A program made the position numbers and the translations under genes. A DNA stretch of 64,000 bases from Taeniopygia guttata. Lineage: Eukaryota; Chordata; Aves; Passeriformes; Estrildidae. The notes beneath the pieces are model-generated. The model was not told where the DNA came from. It made no database searches and saw only the letters and a list, made by a program, of their open reading frames with translations. The DNA lies in assembly GCF_048771995.1 (NCBI RefSeq), contig NC_133024.1, forward strand, positions 91,978,501 through 92,042,500, given 5' to 3'. Positions 49,713 through 61,414 of this stretch are shown piece by piece (within the stretch, counting starts at the first letter, position 1; each line of letters begins with the position of its first letter).

Positions 49713-52700
49713 TAGTAAACAGGTGTGTTAGGAAGTACACTAAACTACTTGGTTATTCAAGAATCTCACTCAAATCATTCAAACATGAATCCTCACCAAT
49801 ATATAAAGCACAAAAATAATTTTGGCCTTGAAAATGGTCTAAAAGCCAAAATACCAAGCTTTTTAATAAGCTTTTGAGAACCTGGCTACATGTCCAGAGC
49901 ACCATTGGTTGGTCTGTAGCTGCATTGTAGAAATTAAATTATAACAGCAGTATTATGTGGAACTGTTAAGAAAACTGTCTCTATTACCTTGCAAAGGTTT
50001 GAATTAGGGTGACAGAAACAATCCTGCGCTCAAACAAAATTCCCTATCATCAGGTACATTGTCTAAGTATGGAAAGCACTACGCACTAATCAACACCCTT
50101 TTCTGGAATGTGACATTAAATTTTGTCGAGATGGTGATGACTATCCAGAAGCCAACTTCCATTTTCAAACTAGCAGTTCCTTGTCTCAAGACTCATTGCT
50201 TTCTATTGCTGTTGACTGTGTGAACACTGGGGTTCTTGGCACAAAGAATTATGCCAGTGACTGCTCCCTGAGAGTGTCTCTTTCCCTTGAAAACATAAAC
50301 TTTTAGTCTTCTGCTGCTTGGCAGGTCTTTGAATTTGTCTCATTGTGAAAACGAACATTTGAGTTAGACATCGTGAAAATGACATTGACTGATGAATTCT
50401 CTAGACTTCCATAAATAAGGTACTATTCATCCTTCCCTGGGGTCATGAAGCCTTTGGTGAATTCACAAAGGACACTTCTTTTGAGGGAATATGTAGAAAG
50501 GTTAATAGAACTGCAAGCACAGCATTTGTTTTTTCTCCTCAAACTCACACAAAACTAAGGAAATGGCAAATGGAAGGACTTGGGAAAAGAATTAATGAAT
50601 CATAGTCAAGCTTAAACAGATTCAGGAAATGTTCAGTTATTTTAGTTTAGAATTTACCAATATAACAGTTCTATGGAATTTAGTTTCCTATTTATCTGAA
50701 GACAAACTAATACTCTGGAGAGGTAAGTCAAAATTTCAGTGCTTCTGTCTTATAATGCATCAATCTTGACTTACAAATAGCCACACTGCAAGATAGAAGT
50801 ACATTACCATGTTCAGCAAGTCTTTAACCTAAAAGGTCCAGATACTGGCAATGGGATCATACAGATAAATTATTTTGAGATGTTGGGCAACATTGTTGGA
50901 TCACCTGGTAAATTACACCAATGTCCAAACCACTGTATGCAGAGGCTAATGAACACTTGTAATACAGTCAAAATATATAAAGCTTCATTCTCTAAACTGG
51001 GATGTTATTTAAATATATGTAATTAAATTATCAGGAGCTAAGTGTTGCTCCCATGTATTTGTTACCAAAAAAAACAGAAAAAAAAGGATTCCTGATTATC
51101 AGTAAGCAATTTCTTATATTATAAAATACCAGAAATGCTAGAAATGCTAACAGTGTAAGGCCAGGGTCATGTCTAACTAACAGCAATGTGTTAGAGTGAG
51201 AAAAATTGGGGTTTGGCTTACTACACATTCTTCTTAACATTCAATTTATTCTAGCAACACTGTAGTAGTGGGACTGAGACATCCATGAAAACAAGGCTGA
51301 AGAGCTTTTCAGGTTGTTTCTCAACAGATGATGAAAGTACAAAGGAAACATGGCAGAAAATTCTGAGAGGATCAATAGTTTAGGTGGGTGCTAGTATTAT
51401 TACAGAAAAGAACTACTTTGAGATCTAGTGCAAGTGGTGATTAGGTAGGTGGCCTGTTACCATAAGCAAGAGTGAAGATATTTCAGACTATTACCTTTCT
51501 TTGTTACTGGTAATTTATTGCACACATGATTTTTTTATTTCAATAGCCTAGTGTGCTGTGTCTATCTGTGATGGAAATAGTTTTCCTCACAGCAGCCCAT
51601 ATGTTGATGTGTTTGGGATTTGTGACTAAATTCCAAATGACTAACACACAACATTTTCGCTGTTGCTGAGCAGTACTTTCATGGCATCAAAACTTGTCTT
51701 TTTCCCATTCTGCCCGCGCAGGGAGCTGAGGATGTGCACAAACTGTGAAGAAAGATAGCCAGGACAGCCGACCTGAATTCACTGAAGGGATACTCCAAGC
51801 TATAAAACCTTTTGCTCAACCATAAAAATCGTGGAGAGGAGAGTGCTTAGCATGGGATGTAGTCACTGCTCAGAGCTGGCTGAGCATTGGTCTGCCCAGA
51901 GAAAACACTGAGCAATTGCCTTTGCATCACTTATTTCTACATCTCTTTCCTCCATTTATTTCTTCATCTCAGCCCACAAATTTTCCTGCTTTTGTTTTTC
52001 CAGTTCTCTTCCTCATCCCACTGGGAAATAGGAGGAGCAAACAAGCGACTGTGTGGGGCTTTACTGTCAGCTGTGGTCAATACAACACTTTTTTTGAGTT
52101 TACAAAAGAAACTTGATCCTGCATGGAGAGAATTCTCCTATTCCTTTCTGCGCTGGTTTTGCATTTTCAAACGTATAGTATGCTGGATTTGTTACAAATT
52201 CTAGGCAGATATGAGAAGTCACTCTTCATAGTCACTCTCTGTTGCAAGAAATTGCCATGCTCATACCATGCATGTGTTGCATCATCAGTCACAGTGTGTG
52301 GGCTTGGGTGTTGGCTGATGCCTTAAGATGACTGAGCAGAGGGTCAGGATAACAATTATGCTAAAGCTATGATAGAGCCTGAGCTGACTTGTCATCCCTT
52401 CCCTGATGGATGCCATAGCTTTTTATGACATGCTGAACCTATTCATTTGCAAAGGAAAGTGCTGTGAAGCAAATAGTGTCATGTTTTCAAAAGCTGCTGG
52501 CTTTGACATGTGCATCAGGCCAGCTGAAATCATTGTGCTTAAGAGGAAACTGGGAATTGTGCTCACAGATGACAGATGCTACCATTATGGTAAGCTTTGG
52601 TCCTGCACTTCTGTCAGTGCCCATTTAATACAGATATGCTACTAAACTTATGCCTCATTGTCAAATCACTACAAAATTTAGGAGCTGGATGAAAAAAATT

Positions 52701-53724
52701 CTATTTCTTCATGTCTTCAGGCTGACAAGGACTGTAACTCTGACATGAATGATGCCATTGGTAGCTAGAGAGAGGTACAGCCTTGTGCTGCTGCTGAGGC
52801 ATGTTCAGATGCTGTGGAACATAACATAAAAATGAAGGATATCATGGGAGGGATGGTAGAAATTAACTATAAAAGAAAGACATTAAAAAAACATTCCTAG
52901 TATTTCTATGGTGTTCTCATGTACATCGTAAAGAGCATGTCACCGATGTTTCTTGTTTAACTGTAGAAAAGAGAAATGAAAATACAGAATGCCTTCTTGC
53001 TGTTCCTTAAACCACATCAACTGGCAACAAAGGCACCCATTCCATTACTGATCTCAACACAAAAAGCCATATATCACATCAATCAATAAACCCAAACCCA
53101 CTGTAACCTTCAATAGATGAAAAATAACAGTAGCAGTAATCCTTACTTGATACACTTGTTGTGAAGTATCATCCATTCGTCTTCATAAAGTCCACTGAGA
53201 TCCTCAAATATAAATGTACTGCATGGTATGTGTGAAAATGTGTTTGGGCACAGCAGTAAAATGACCAATACAGCTGAAGTCCCACATATCTACAAGTGTT
53301 GGTCTGATTTTAATTTAATTTGTATTGATGTTAATCAAAATACTTACATGGAGTGACAGAAGACACATTGTTGTGAAACTACAATTAAATGTGATACATT
53401 TTTTAATCTTTAAATTCATAATACCTACTTCAAGATGCTATAAATCTGTAGATATTTCTTCTATAGGACACTTACAAATCTAATATAGACATAGGTCTGA
53501 TCCTTCCACAGAATTATACCAAGCAGCATAAGCTGAGGATCTGTCATTAGAGGAAATTGGGTACAGAATATAATGAGATTATTCACTGTGATAGGGAGAG
53601 AGACCGTGATGAGATATCATGACTATATTTCATTCTGCTGAGAAAAGACTTGATCTTAAGAAAATTAATCTGGTGGAGTAATTAAAACCTGCTTTCCTAA
53701 ACCCTATTCTCCAGCCTAATTAGG

Positions 53725-53745
53725 AAAAAAAAAAGGGGGGGGGGG
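53725..53745 (+). repeat. A10-G11 homopurine junction
   Basis: Ten A followed directly by eleven G. Long G runs are rare in otherwise AT-rich DNA; this one can stack into G-quadruplex structures and is error-prone in sequencing, so the exact lengths should be treated with care. Confidence 0.9.
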
Positions 53746-53844
53746 AATATAACTAGGGTGTGTCAATAGAAAATTCAAGTTTAAATTTTTTTAGGATACA
53801 TAGAGATAACAGGCCAACCTCTTGTTTAGTTCACAGTAGTAAGT

Positions 53845-53884
53845 CAATGAAAAACACACACTTAGCCCAATGAAAAACACACTT
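53845..53884 (+). repeat. Tandem duplication, 23-bp unit
   Basis: CAATGAAAAACACACACTTAG begins at 53845 and CAATGAAAAACACACTTATT at 53868. The second copy lacks one CA step of the CACACA run. Confidence 0.9.
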
Positions 53885-56800
53885 ATTACTTTAAATTATT
53901 TAGGCTATTTGCTTAATTTCTCCATCTCTTCTTCCGTATCTTTTTATCTTCCCTTGTTCTCCCATGCTAGCCCTTCTCTTTAATATACAGCTTTCTCTTG
54001 CTTGTTTGTTCCTCCTTCACATCTTCAGAAAAAACAAGAAAATATCATCCTGACAAAAGCAAGAGTGAGCTAAGGATATTCTGAGTAGAATGACCCTGTG
54101 CTTGAATCTGGGAAGTTTAAGCCTGCAAAAGGCTCCCATTGCTTTGAAAGCAGGAGCATCAGTTCTTGGAAAGGGAGACAAGACTTCTGTTTGGATAACA
54201 CTGTACATAACTCTCTTTCCTGTGTTGTAAAGAAAGGATTTAGAGAACACTAACAACTGGCAAAGCCGATGAATTGAAAATGAAGAGAAGGTTAACCTTG
54301 ACCACCAAAGCATACCTGGACTTGAGAATAAATCCATCAGAACATATCTTACAAAGAGAGCATCAAACTTAACACTGTTTTCAAGGTTGACTACCAAATA
54401 CTTGGCAAAATGAAGTTGTTTCATTGACTCAATATTCCTCTTTACAACAATTTGTACAGACTTGTGAAACCATGAAGTGATTTCTGCAAGTAGAAATAAT
54501 GAATGTGTTGTAAGGACTCATCAAAATGAATCTGCAACAGTGATTTAATAAACAGAAATCTAAATCCTAGTGGTTTGAAATACAAAAAGATGTTGGTAAC
54601 GTATTTTATTTTCTTTCTTTTTCTTCAGATATGAGTTTCAACCTTACATGATTTTTTGCCCCAGTATGGAAATGAAAAGAGTTGTGTCTCAGCTTTTGGA
54701 TTTAAATGAGTCTATAAGTAACTGAATAATACTAGTGTTTGGATCATACTTCATGCTTGACTTTCACTACTTAATTGTTGGGTTTCCACATAAGATTGAT
54801 AAAATAAATACCAAATAATTTGTCTTCTGTTTCATGGGCCGAAACATTTGATTTTTTTTCCCTACCATTTAGTGATGCTAATCATAAGAAGACATGAGTC
54901 CATGAGCAAATAGCTAATAAACCTGTGAAAATATGACTCTATTAATAAAAGTGATATTTTGGGGTAATACACATAAAACTCTAGGAAAATATGTGGAGTC
55001 TTTACTTTCAAAACACGTTGAAACTTTGATCTCTAAGAAAGAAATAAATTATGTGTAACTTCTGGCCCTACATATTTATCTTTGAGCATTCCGATGGAAT
55101 TAGCAAGACAGGGTTTACATATCACACTAAACATATAATGACATGCACACATGTATAATAACTAATTACCTCCCCTTTACTTTTTTTTCCCCTAGGGCAA
55201 CCAAGATAATAATAGCAAATTTTTGGTATATTTTTTCAAGCTAATGAGTTGGAAGGCCCATGGACTACATAAAAATTAGAGAATAACATTAATTTATTTC
55301 TGTCAAATTAAGACATTTGAAAAGACTTAAGCATGACATTTAAGATCACCCTCACCATGTTTTTTATTTTAATAAATAAGGGCGTAGTTTTTCCCCCTCA
55401 TGAAATTAATGTAAGAAATTTATACTTGTGTTATAGATTTCCTGGGATATGTCTGTGAAGGTTCATGATTCTCAGTTGAATTCCTATTGAAATACGGACA
55501 AGACCTTCCTGGCTGGTGAAGACACGACAGCAATCACATCCTTCTTTACGGAAGGAAACAATTAGCCCACTGTTCCCTGTTTCCAGAAGAAAAAGAGAAA
55601 TTGCTGGTTTGGAAGGCCTTTGGGAAGAAAAACTGACATAGCAAAATCAGGGGTTCCGTGGAAGTATTTCTGCTATCTTACTGTGATCTGTGTGGTGTCT
55701 TGTACAAATGCAGTGATTGGCATGCATAGAGATGAAAAAACCAAAACTGTTCCTTCCTCTCTGCAGCCTGTTTCATCTCTTTACATGCAAGATGCAAGAT
55801 GAGTCTAAAGATAAACAGGTCTTTCACTTTCACTAAGGCCTCAGCATTTTGTCTTAATTTACAATTCTAAGGGTTTAATACAGGTGTCTAGTTCAAATCA
55901 CTAATTTCCCATACCTTTTTTTCCATGTGGAAAATAAGGTCCTTTCTGGTGTCTTCAGTAATTTTAAGTTCCTTCTAAATGAATTCTGCCTTAAAAATTT
56001 AATGGAGTCCTCCATAAGAAAATGAATAGAAGATATTAATTTTGCTCATAATGTTTGTCTTGTTTCCTAGCAGCTATAGCTGGTGGTGCTGTTGTTTGTG
56101 AGTTGGGGGAAAAGGCTGAATTCAGGGCAATGTGATCCTGACTGTACATGCTGTTGCTTTAGTCAGGTAACAGATTTGAATTCCTGTTCTTCTAAATCAC
56201 AAGTCTACCAACTGGGCACAGGGAACAACAACACAGTTCCAAAACTACAGCTCTGTTCCTTTCCACTTTGTGACATCCAGACTTATGGAGAGAAAGGAAT
56301 GAGACACACTGGAAAAAATAGTTTATTGTGTTAATAGCTTACCATCTGGGAATATTGAAGAATCCTGTTCCATTTGAGATAATGCTGATGTTGAGAAATA
56401 TATGCAATAATTTGTGGACAATATAATGTTTGTAAGCAAAACTTTAAAAGTAAGGCTCAATTCTGCCTTCCAGGGAATTGGGTAGCTAAACCTCCAGTGA
56501 TTTCCAGGAGCATAGGCTTCTGACCCATGTGTATTTTTTTTTCAACTCAGTTCAGCATGTTCAAACATATATTACAATAATCTAATTACAGGGCAATTCC
56601 TTCCAACCACCAAGTGTTACTTTAATTGCATAGCTCATATTTATGGTATGGGTACAGGGCCATAATTTCCTTTGGATCTGTGACTCTCAGAGTGACAAGG
56701 CTATTGTTTTCATGTGCTGGTACATCTACCATGAAAGAAATGGCCCTTTGCATTTCTGGCAAAATGGCAATGATTCACCAGACCACCTATTTAAAACAAA

Positions 56801-58086
56801 AAATGTAAGATGGCAGAAAAGCTGCTCGTGTACATTCTTCTTGAAAGAAAACTGATCTCCCTACTCTGATTTGGGGGACTCTGGCTTAACAAACAGCTTG
56901 AAATAGCAAAAGTCTATTCACTGCTGTTCCTAGCAGATGAAAATAAGAAAAGTACAGAAAATAAATAAAGCACTCAATCTCTAGAAATAGCCTTTTGTAT
57001 TCAAAGATAAAAGCTTAAGAAACTGGCTAGTTGCCAAACAACAAAACGAGAACTGCAGTTGAAAATTTATATACTCCTTTCAAGCTCTGTAGTCAGGGTC
57101 ATACCATTAATTACAAATGACAGCATGAGGTTTAAAAACAAATGGTTTCAATCTCACCTTTAGGCAGAAATGAAACAAATGTTTTATTCCCATGGAGTAA
57201 TAGGCTGGCATGTTCCAGAAGGATTAAAACAATCTAAAACTGAAAGCGGGTGGCCTTTCATTGGCAAAGGTGGTTCTTGACACTTTAGTATCACCAGAAA
57301 TAGCCTTCAGGCTTGAAGATATCCTACTGGCATAATAATTTCTGCTGTTATCAGCTCTTTATTTAATGGTGAGCAGGGTGGGTATTAACGCTTTTTAGAA
57401 AATGAAATACAATACAGATTCTGACTGTGCTTCTTCACCCTATTTCCTTGTGTAGCTATTTATATTTAAATTACAATAAGAAGACTAAGCAAAAATATGT
57501 GACTTTTTTGTTCTGTACCTCCTTTTTCTAAACCTGTCAGTCTGGAAAGGTCCTAACCTAGGATATAGTGTCATTTGAGGATGGAAGCTACAGGGCCTAT
57601 GAAATTCCCATCTCAATCTGATCTGGCAGACCACGCAGGAGACTAGGCAGGACAACTTTGGATGTCTCAAGTGACATCAGATGCTTGTGTTTAGATCAAC
57701 AAAGCAAATTCTAGAAGTCTATACAAGTTCCAAAGAAGTAAAAAATCAGATGCACTGTGGGTATTCTCTGAAAACAATTTGATTTATTCATGCAAATATA
57801 ATTAAAATTCTGTTCTCAAAATTGACGTCACAAAGAGATTCATGTCTTACAGAGATTCTTTAAAGTAAAAATTTTGAACAAACTGTCATGAATCGGTCAT
57901 TTTAGAGAAGTACCTGGCTCTTGTTCACTTTAAGCCACTGCTTCCTCATATTACGAATTCTTCCAAAGTATGATTTCAGCATTAGGAGTATATACAGTCT
58001 ATACTTCTCACCCTCAGTCCTCTGGAATTGCTTCCAAGGTACATAGTGTATTAGAAATTAGGGGAAACTAGCCAAAAATGGGAAGG

Positions 58087-58112
58087 AAATACTCTTTAGA
58101 AATACTCTTTAG
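58087..58112 (+). repeat. Tandem duplication, 13-bp unit, two copies
   Basis: AAATACTCTTTAG occurs twice back to back (58087-58099 and 58100-58112) with no differences. Confidence 0.95.
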
Positions 58113-59336
58113 AAATTTGCATAAATTTTCTGCCTTACTTTTGTGGTTAATTTCCGCAGCAAGCTTGTTTGTTTATTTATTTACTTACCTTATATCCCTA
58201 AACAATCATCAATCATTAGTTAGCTCTCTGCATTCTCAACTTTGTCATCAGGTAATAGTATCTCCATTCACCGTTAAGAGACTAATTCTCCACATGGAAT
58301 CTTGCAGCCCACCATACTAACCAAGGGCCTGTTCAGGTGAGCATGTGCAGCATGATTAAAAAGGCTCTGAAGTCTACATGTTCTCAGGGAATTCTTGATG
58401 ACTTTGCATGACTAGTGTTTTTCCCTGTGGAAAAGGAAATGCAAGGGCTTAACTTCTGCTTTCCACAGAGTGTGGAATAAAAGGTTTATTCCTTGTTGTT
58501 CTGTATGACCAGATAGGTAGACTTACTAATGTGAACACTGGATGCACAAGAAACTTCCTAATAATAGCACAGTGGATTTTCTAGGAATCCAGTGAGAACA
58601 AAATTATTTGCTTTGTGTGGCTAAGGATGTGAACATAATTGCTACAATCATTCTTTGATTTTTTAACTGGTAAACCTTCCTTACTATCTATAACTGTAGG
58701 TGAAAAACTTTGTACTGAGGATTCTTTTCTAGGGAAGAATTGCTCCCATCTGCAGTCTAGGCAGAGGTGGCATGAGACTGAATGTACCTTTGAGAAATTT
58801 AGGAGTAGATGGCAGACATTAGCCTTGAGAGAGCTGAATAACACAATTTTCAAATGACTACTGTTTGTTTTCTACACAACAGCTGTGAGAATAAGAGAAG
58901 GAAAGTATGCCAAAAATCTGCAAGCAGGGGAATAGAAGCTATCAAGACATCCTGAACGCTGTTTTTACTGCCAGGACTCAGCATGAAGAATGTATTTTAC
59001 ACCTGTTTTGAGGAAGAGTAGGAATTTTGGGTTTTGCTGTGCTCTGAAGAAATTTTTGGCTGTAGAAGAGGTATAGGTCTATAGCAGGCATTTTACCTGT
59101 GTGCTCTCACAAATCCTGAATGTTATGGATCTTTAGATTGAAAGGCACAGATTATTTCAGTACCTGGGGTTGCAGGAGTGAAGGGTTTGCCATCAGGTAG
59201 GTATCTGCTCTGTGTGGTTTGTGGATAGTACAGCAGGACTTTAGCTGATAGGCAAAAATAAAAGTGCCTTGTAATTTCACAAAACATGACTTTATTGTCC
59301 TTATGGTGCAATTGGTACAAGCAGTGCCAAAGCTGC

Positions 59337-59377
59337 AAACATTGAGAACATTTAGAACATTTAGAACACTGAGAACT
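59337..59377 (+). repeat. Degenerate 9-bp tandem repeat, about four to five units
   Basis: Units of the form AGAACATTT / AGAACACTG repeat at 59345-59375 and read as a VLN repeat on the minus strand. Simple tandem DNA, not a coding repeat that I recognise. Confidence 0.85.
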
Positions 59378-59862
59378 GCAAACAATAAGAGTTTAAATTA
59401 AAGGATGAGGGAGATTTAACTCAATAACTTGCAGCCAAGAAATGGTACAAAGCTGCAGAGAACAAATATATTTCCCCATTAGGCTACTTGAATACCAGCA
59501 ATGTGGTCTGGAGGGTCCTAAGGGCTGTCCCAAGGGTCTTATTGGAAACCACTTTGCTCTAGCCAGGCAATTCCCCTACTGTGTATGTAAAATGTTATTG
59601 GAGGAAGCAGGAAAGGAGTGAAAAATTCAAGACACCATTCACAGTCTATTTTTTTTCTTCATGTCCTGGCAGTTCATTTTCATATTTCTTTTTATTTGTT
59701 CTCTCTTTTAATGAAAACTTCTTTCTCTTAATGTTTGGGGGACAAGATTTTACCTGAGTCATCCAGTCATGTTGTGCAGAAGTCTTTAGAAAATTCACAA
59801 AATTTTCCTGTTTTCCTAATGTTTTTTAAATTTACTTATTAAAAACTCTCACATTTGTAAGC

Positions 59863-59987
59863 TCATAGACTCATAGAATGGGTTGGGTTGGAAGGGACCT
59901 TAAAGATCACCCAGTTCCAATTCCCCATAGGCAGGGACACCTTCCAGTAGACCAGGTTGCTTAATTCCCTGTCCAACGTGACCTTGA
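59863..59987 (-). mobile_element. CR1 LINE 3' tail, 5'-truncated
   Basis: The + strand reads CATAGACTCATAGAATGGG, then GGGTTGGAAGGGACCTTAAA and GGCAGGGACACCTTCCAGTAG and ACCAGGTTGCT, the antisense CR1 3' end. About 125 bases remain. Homology stops near CCTTGATATGC (about 59987). No ORF2 sequence is left beyond a few codons, and the tail octamers are still readable. Confidence 0.95.
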
Positions 59988-60679
59988 TATGCAAAACCTA
60001 TTTTAGAGGTATTAGACTAAGACTGACTCTGTTGTTTGATTAGACTGCAAATTACAAGTATAGAACTAGTTACACAGGTAAATCAATGTAAATTTATTCT
60101 TATCTGCATAGTTTTCAAGTCAGCAAACATCACATCTTTATTTGAGGGTTCAGCGGTGTCTTCATGTTTTTCTCAATCCTGAAATACCCTGAAGATGGCT
60201 GGGTCTTACCCAACCATGCACCTTGTATTCCTTATGTCTCCACATTGCAAACTGAATTAGCTATCAGAATATCAGTGTTACCAGTGGTTTACTGCTGGGT
60301 CTAATTTCTTTCAGTGGGGTCTGAGGCCTTGTGACCACACATCTGTAAATAGTGTCTTCCTTGAAGAGATGGAGCTGTAGAGGGACTTCTGATGAATCCA
60401 GGCAAGAGACTACCTCAAGAATTCCTGGTGCTGGAGAGTAACCTCTGTGACAAAGCTAACCCCTAAGAACAATCCAGCAAGGTGTGTGCTATTGCTGCCC
60501 ACTGAGATAATCTGGAAAAATGCAGGCACTTTTTGGGGAATCAGAGGGGAGACAGCAGTAGCTCTCTTTGCAATACTGGAGTAATTTCAGAGAACTTTTT
60601 ATGCCTTGTTTCTTTCTGTGTCAACTGTTCTCAGCCCAGAGCTTATGGAGTCAATAATGTTGGTTTGTAATTATAGGCC

Positions 60680-60703
60680 TTGTGTGCACGTGTGTATGTC
60701 TAT

Positions 60704-60747
<44 letters not shown>
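60680..60747 (+). repeat. (GT)21 microsatellite with imperfect flank
   Basis: Twenty-one uninterrupted GT units at 60706-60747, preceded by an imperfect GTGTGCACGTGTGTATGTC flank. The two open frames across it, rich in Cys and Val, are by-products of the repeat. Likely length-polymorphic and able to adopt Z-DNA. Confidence 0.97.
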
Positions 60748-60750
<3 letters not shown>

Positions 60751-61382
60751 TGCTGTGTTTGTGCCTTGCAAATTATACTGGGAACTATGTTGCCTAACTT
60801 CCACCTTGCATATTCCTGCATTACATTTCTTGGAAAATGTGAAAATCATACTGGCACATGTTTCACTGAAAATAAAAAGAAACCTAACTAAAATGTGTGG
60901 TGAACCTAAACAGAGTGGCTAAGATCTTACTGTAATATGCACCAGTGAGTTTTCTACTTGAAAAAAAATGCTGTTCTAAGTTCCATCCTGCTACGAAGCT
61001 CATTCCAAATTAGTTCCCTTAGTGAACAAATGAGTGTGTATTTTGTACATGGTACAGAGTAATATGCTCTCAACTCCTGAATTTCCTCCCATGATAAGGA
61101 TTTTGAAAGTTTTCCAATGTGAGGTGAAAAAATGGGATGACTTCAGGAGAGGAAGGAACCTTGGAGGGGAGAGAGAGAAGGGTAAGGAGCTGAATGGCAG
61201 GACTGAGAACTCAGAAATGCACACATTTTTCAATCATGCAGAAGTTCTCCAAATAGTCAGCTATTATCGTTATGCAGAGTATGATTTAATCTTGAAAAAG
61301 CAGAGTGACTCTCAGAGGAGTCCACATGAAAGAAAAACTATTAAACTCACACATATAGGAGAAAGAACCCATCTATACCCCT

Positions 61383-61414
61383 TCTTATATCAAATGGCAA
61401 CATTTGATATAAGA
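61383..61414. repeat. Perfect hairpin, 14-bp stem with GCAA loop
   Basis: TCTTATATCAAATG (61383-61396), GCAA, CATTTGATATAAGA (61401-61414). All 14 pairs are Watson-Crick. In RNA of this strand the loop would be a GNRA-type tetraloop. Confidence 0.95.

Larger units (their letters stand above)
48581..59862. other. Non-coding block, no gene recognised
   Basis: Eleven kilobases without a recognisable gene. The longest frame is 135 codons at 54017-54424 on the minus strand; it has no known motif. Small repeats at 49.15, 49.33, 53.73, 53.85, 58.09 and 59.34 kb are listed separately. Two segments with splice-site-like context (about 52.4-52.6 and 54.6-54.8 kb) are described as findings. Confidence 0.55.

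Noticed and set aside
49438..49731. 97-codon frame with Cys pairs (YCDSCN, YCKNC) suggestive of a zinc finger
   Set aside because: Cysteine spacing fits no zinc-finger pattern that I know, and no further fingers or linkers follow.
54017..54424. 135-codon minus-strand open frame, the longest in the window
   Set aside because: No recognisable motif, no plausible promoter or splice context, and residue content that follows local base composition. A frame of this size is expected by chance in 64 kb.
55246..55264. GTTGGAAGGCCCATGG resembling the CR1 GGTTGGAAGGGACC word
   Set aside because: Isolated match without the neighbouring tail octamers or downstream CR1 sequence.
56071..56165. Possible internal exon between TTTCCTAG and TCAG|GTAACA
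   Set aside because: All three forward frames contain stop codons within the segment, so it cannot be a coding exon.
60680..60922. Cys/Val-rich open frames
   Set aside because: They are translations of the GT microsatellite.
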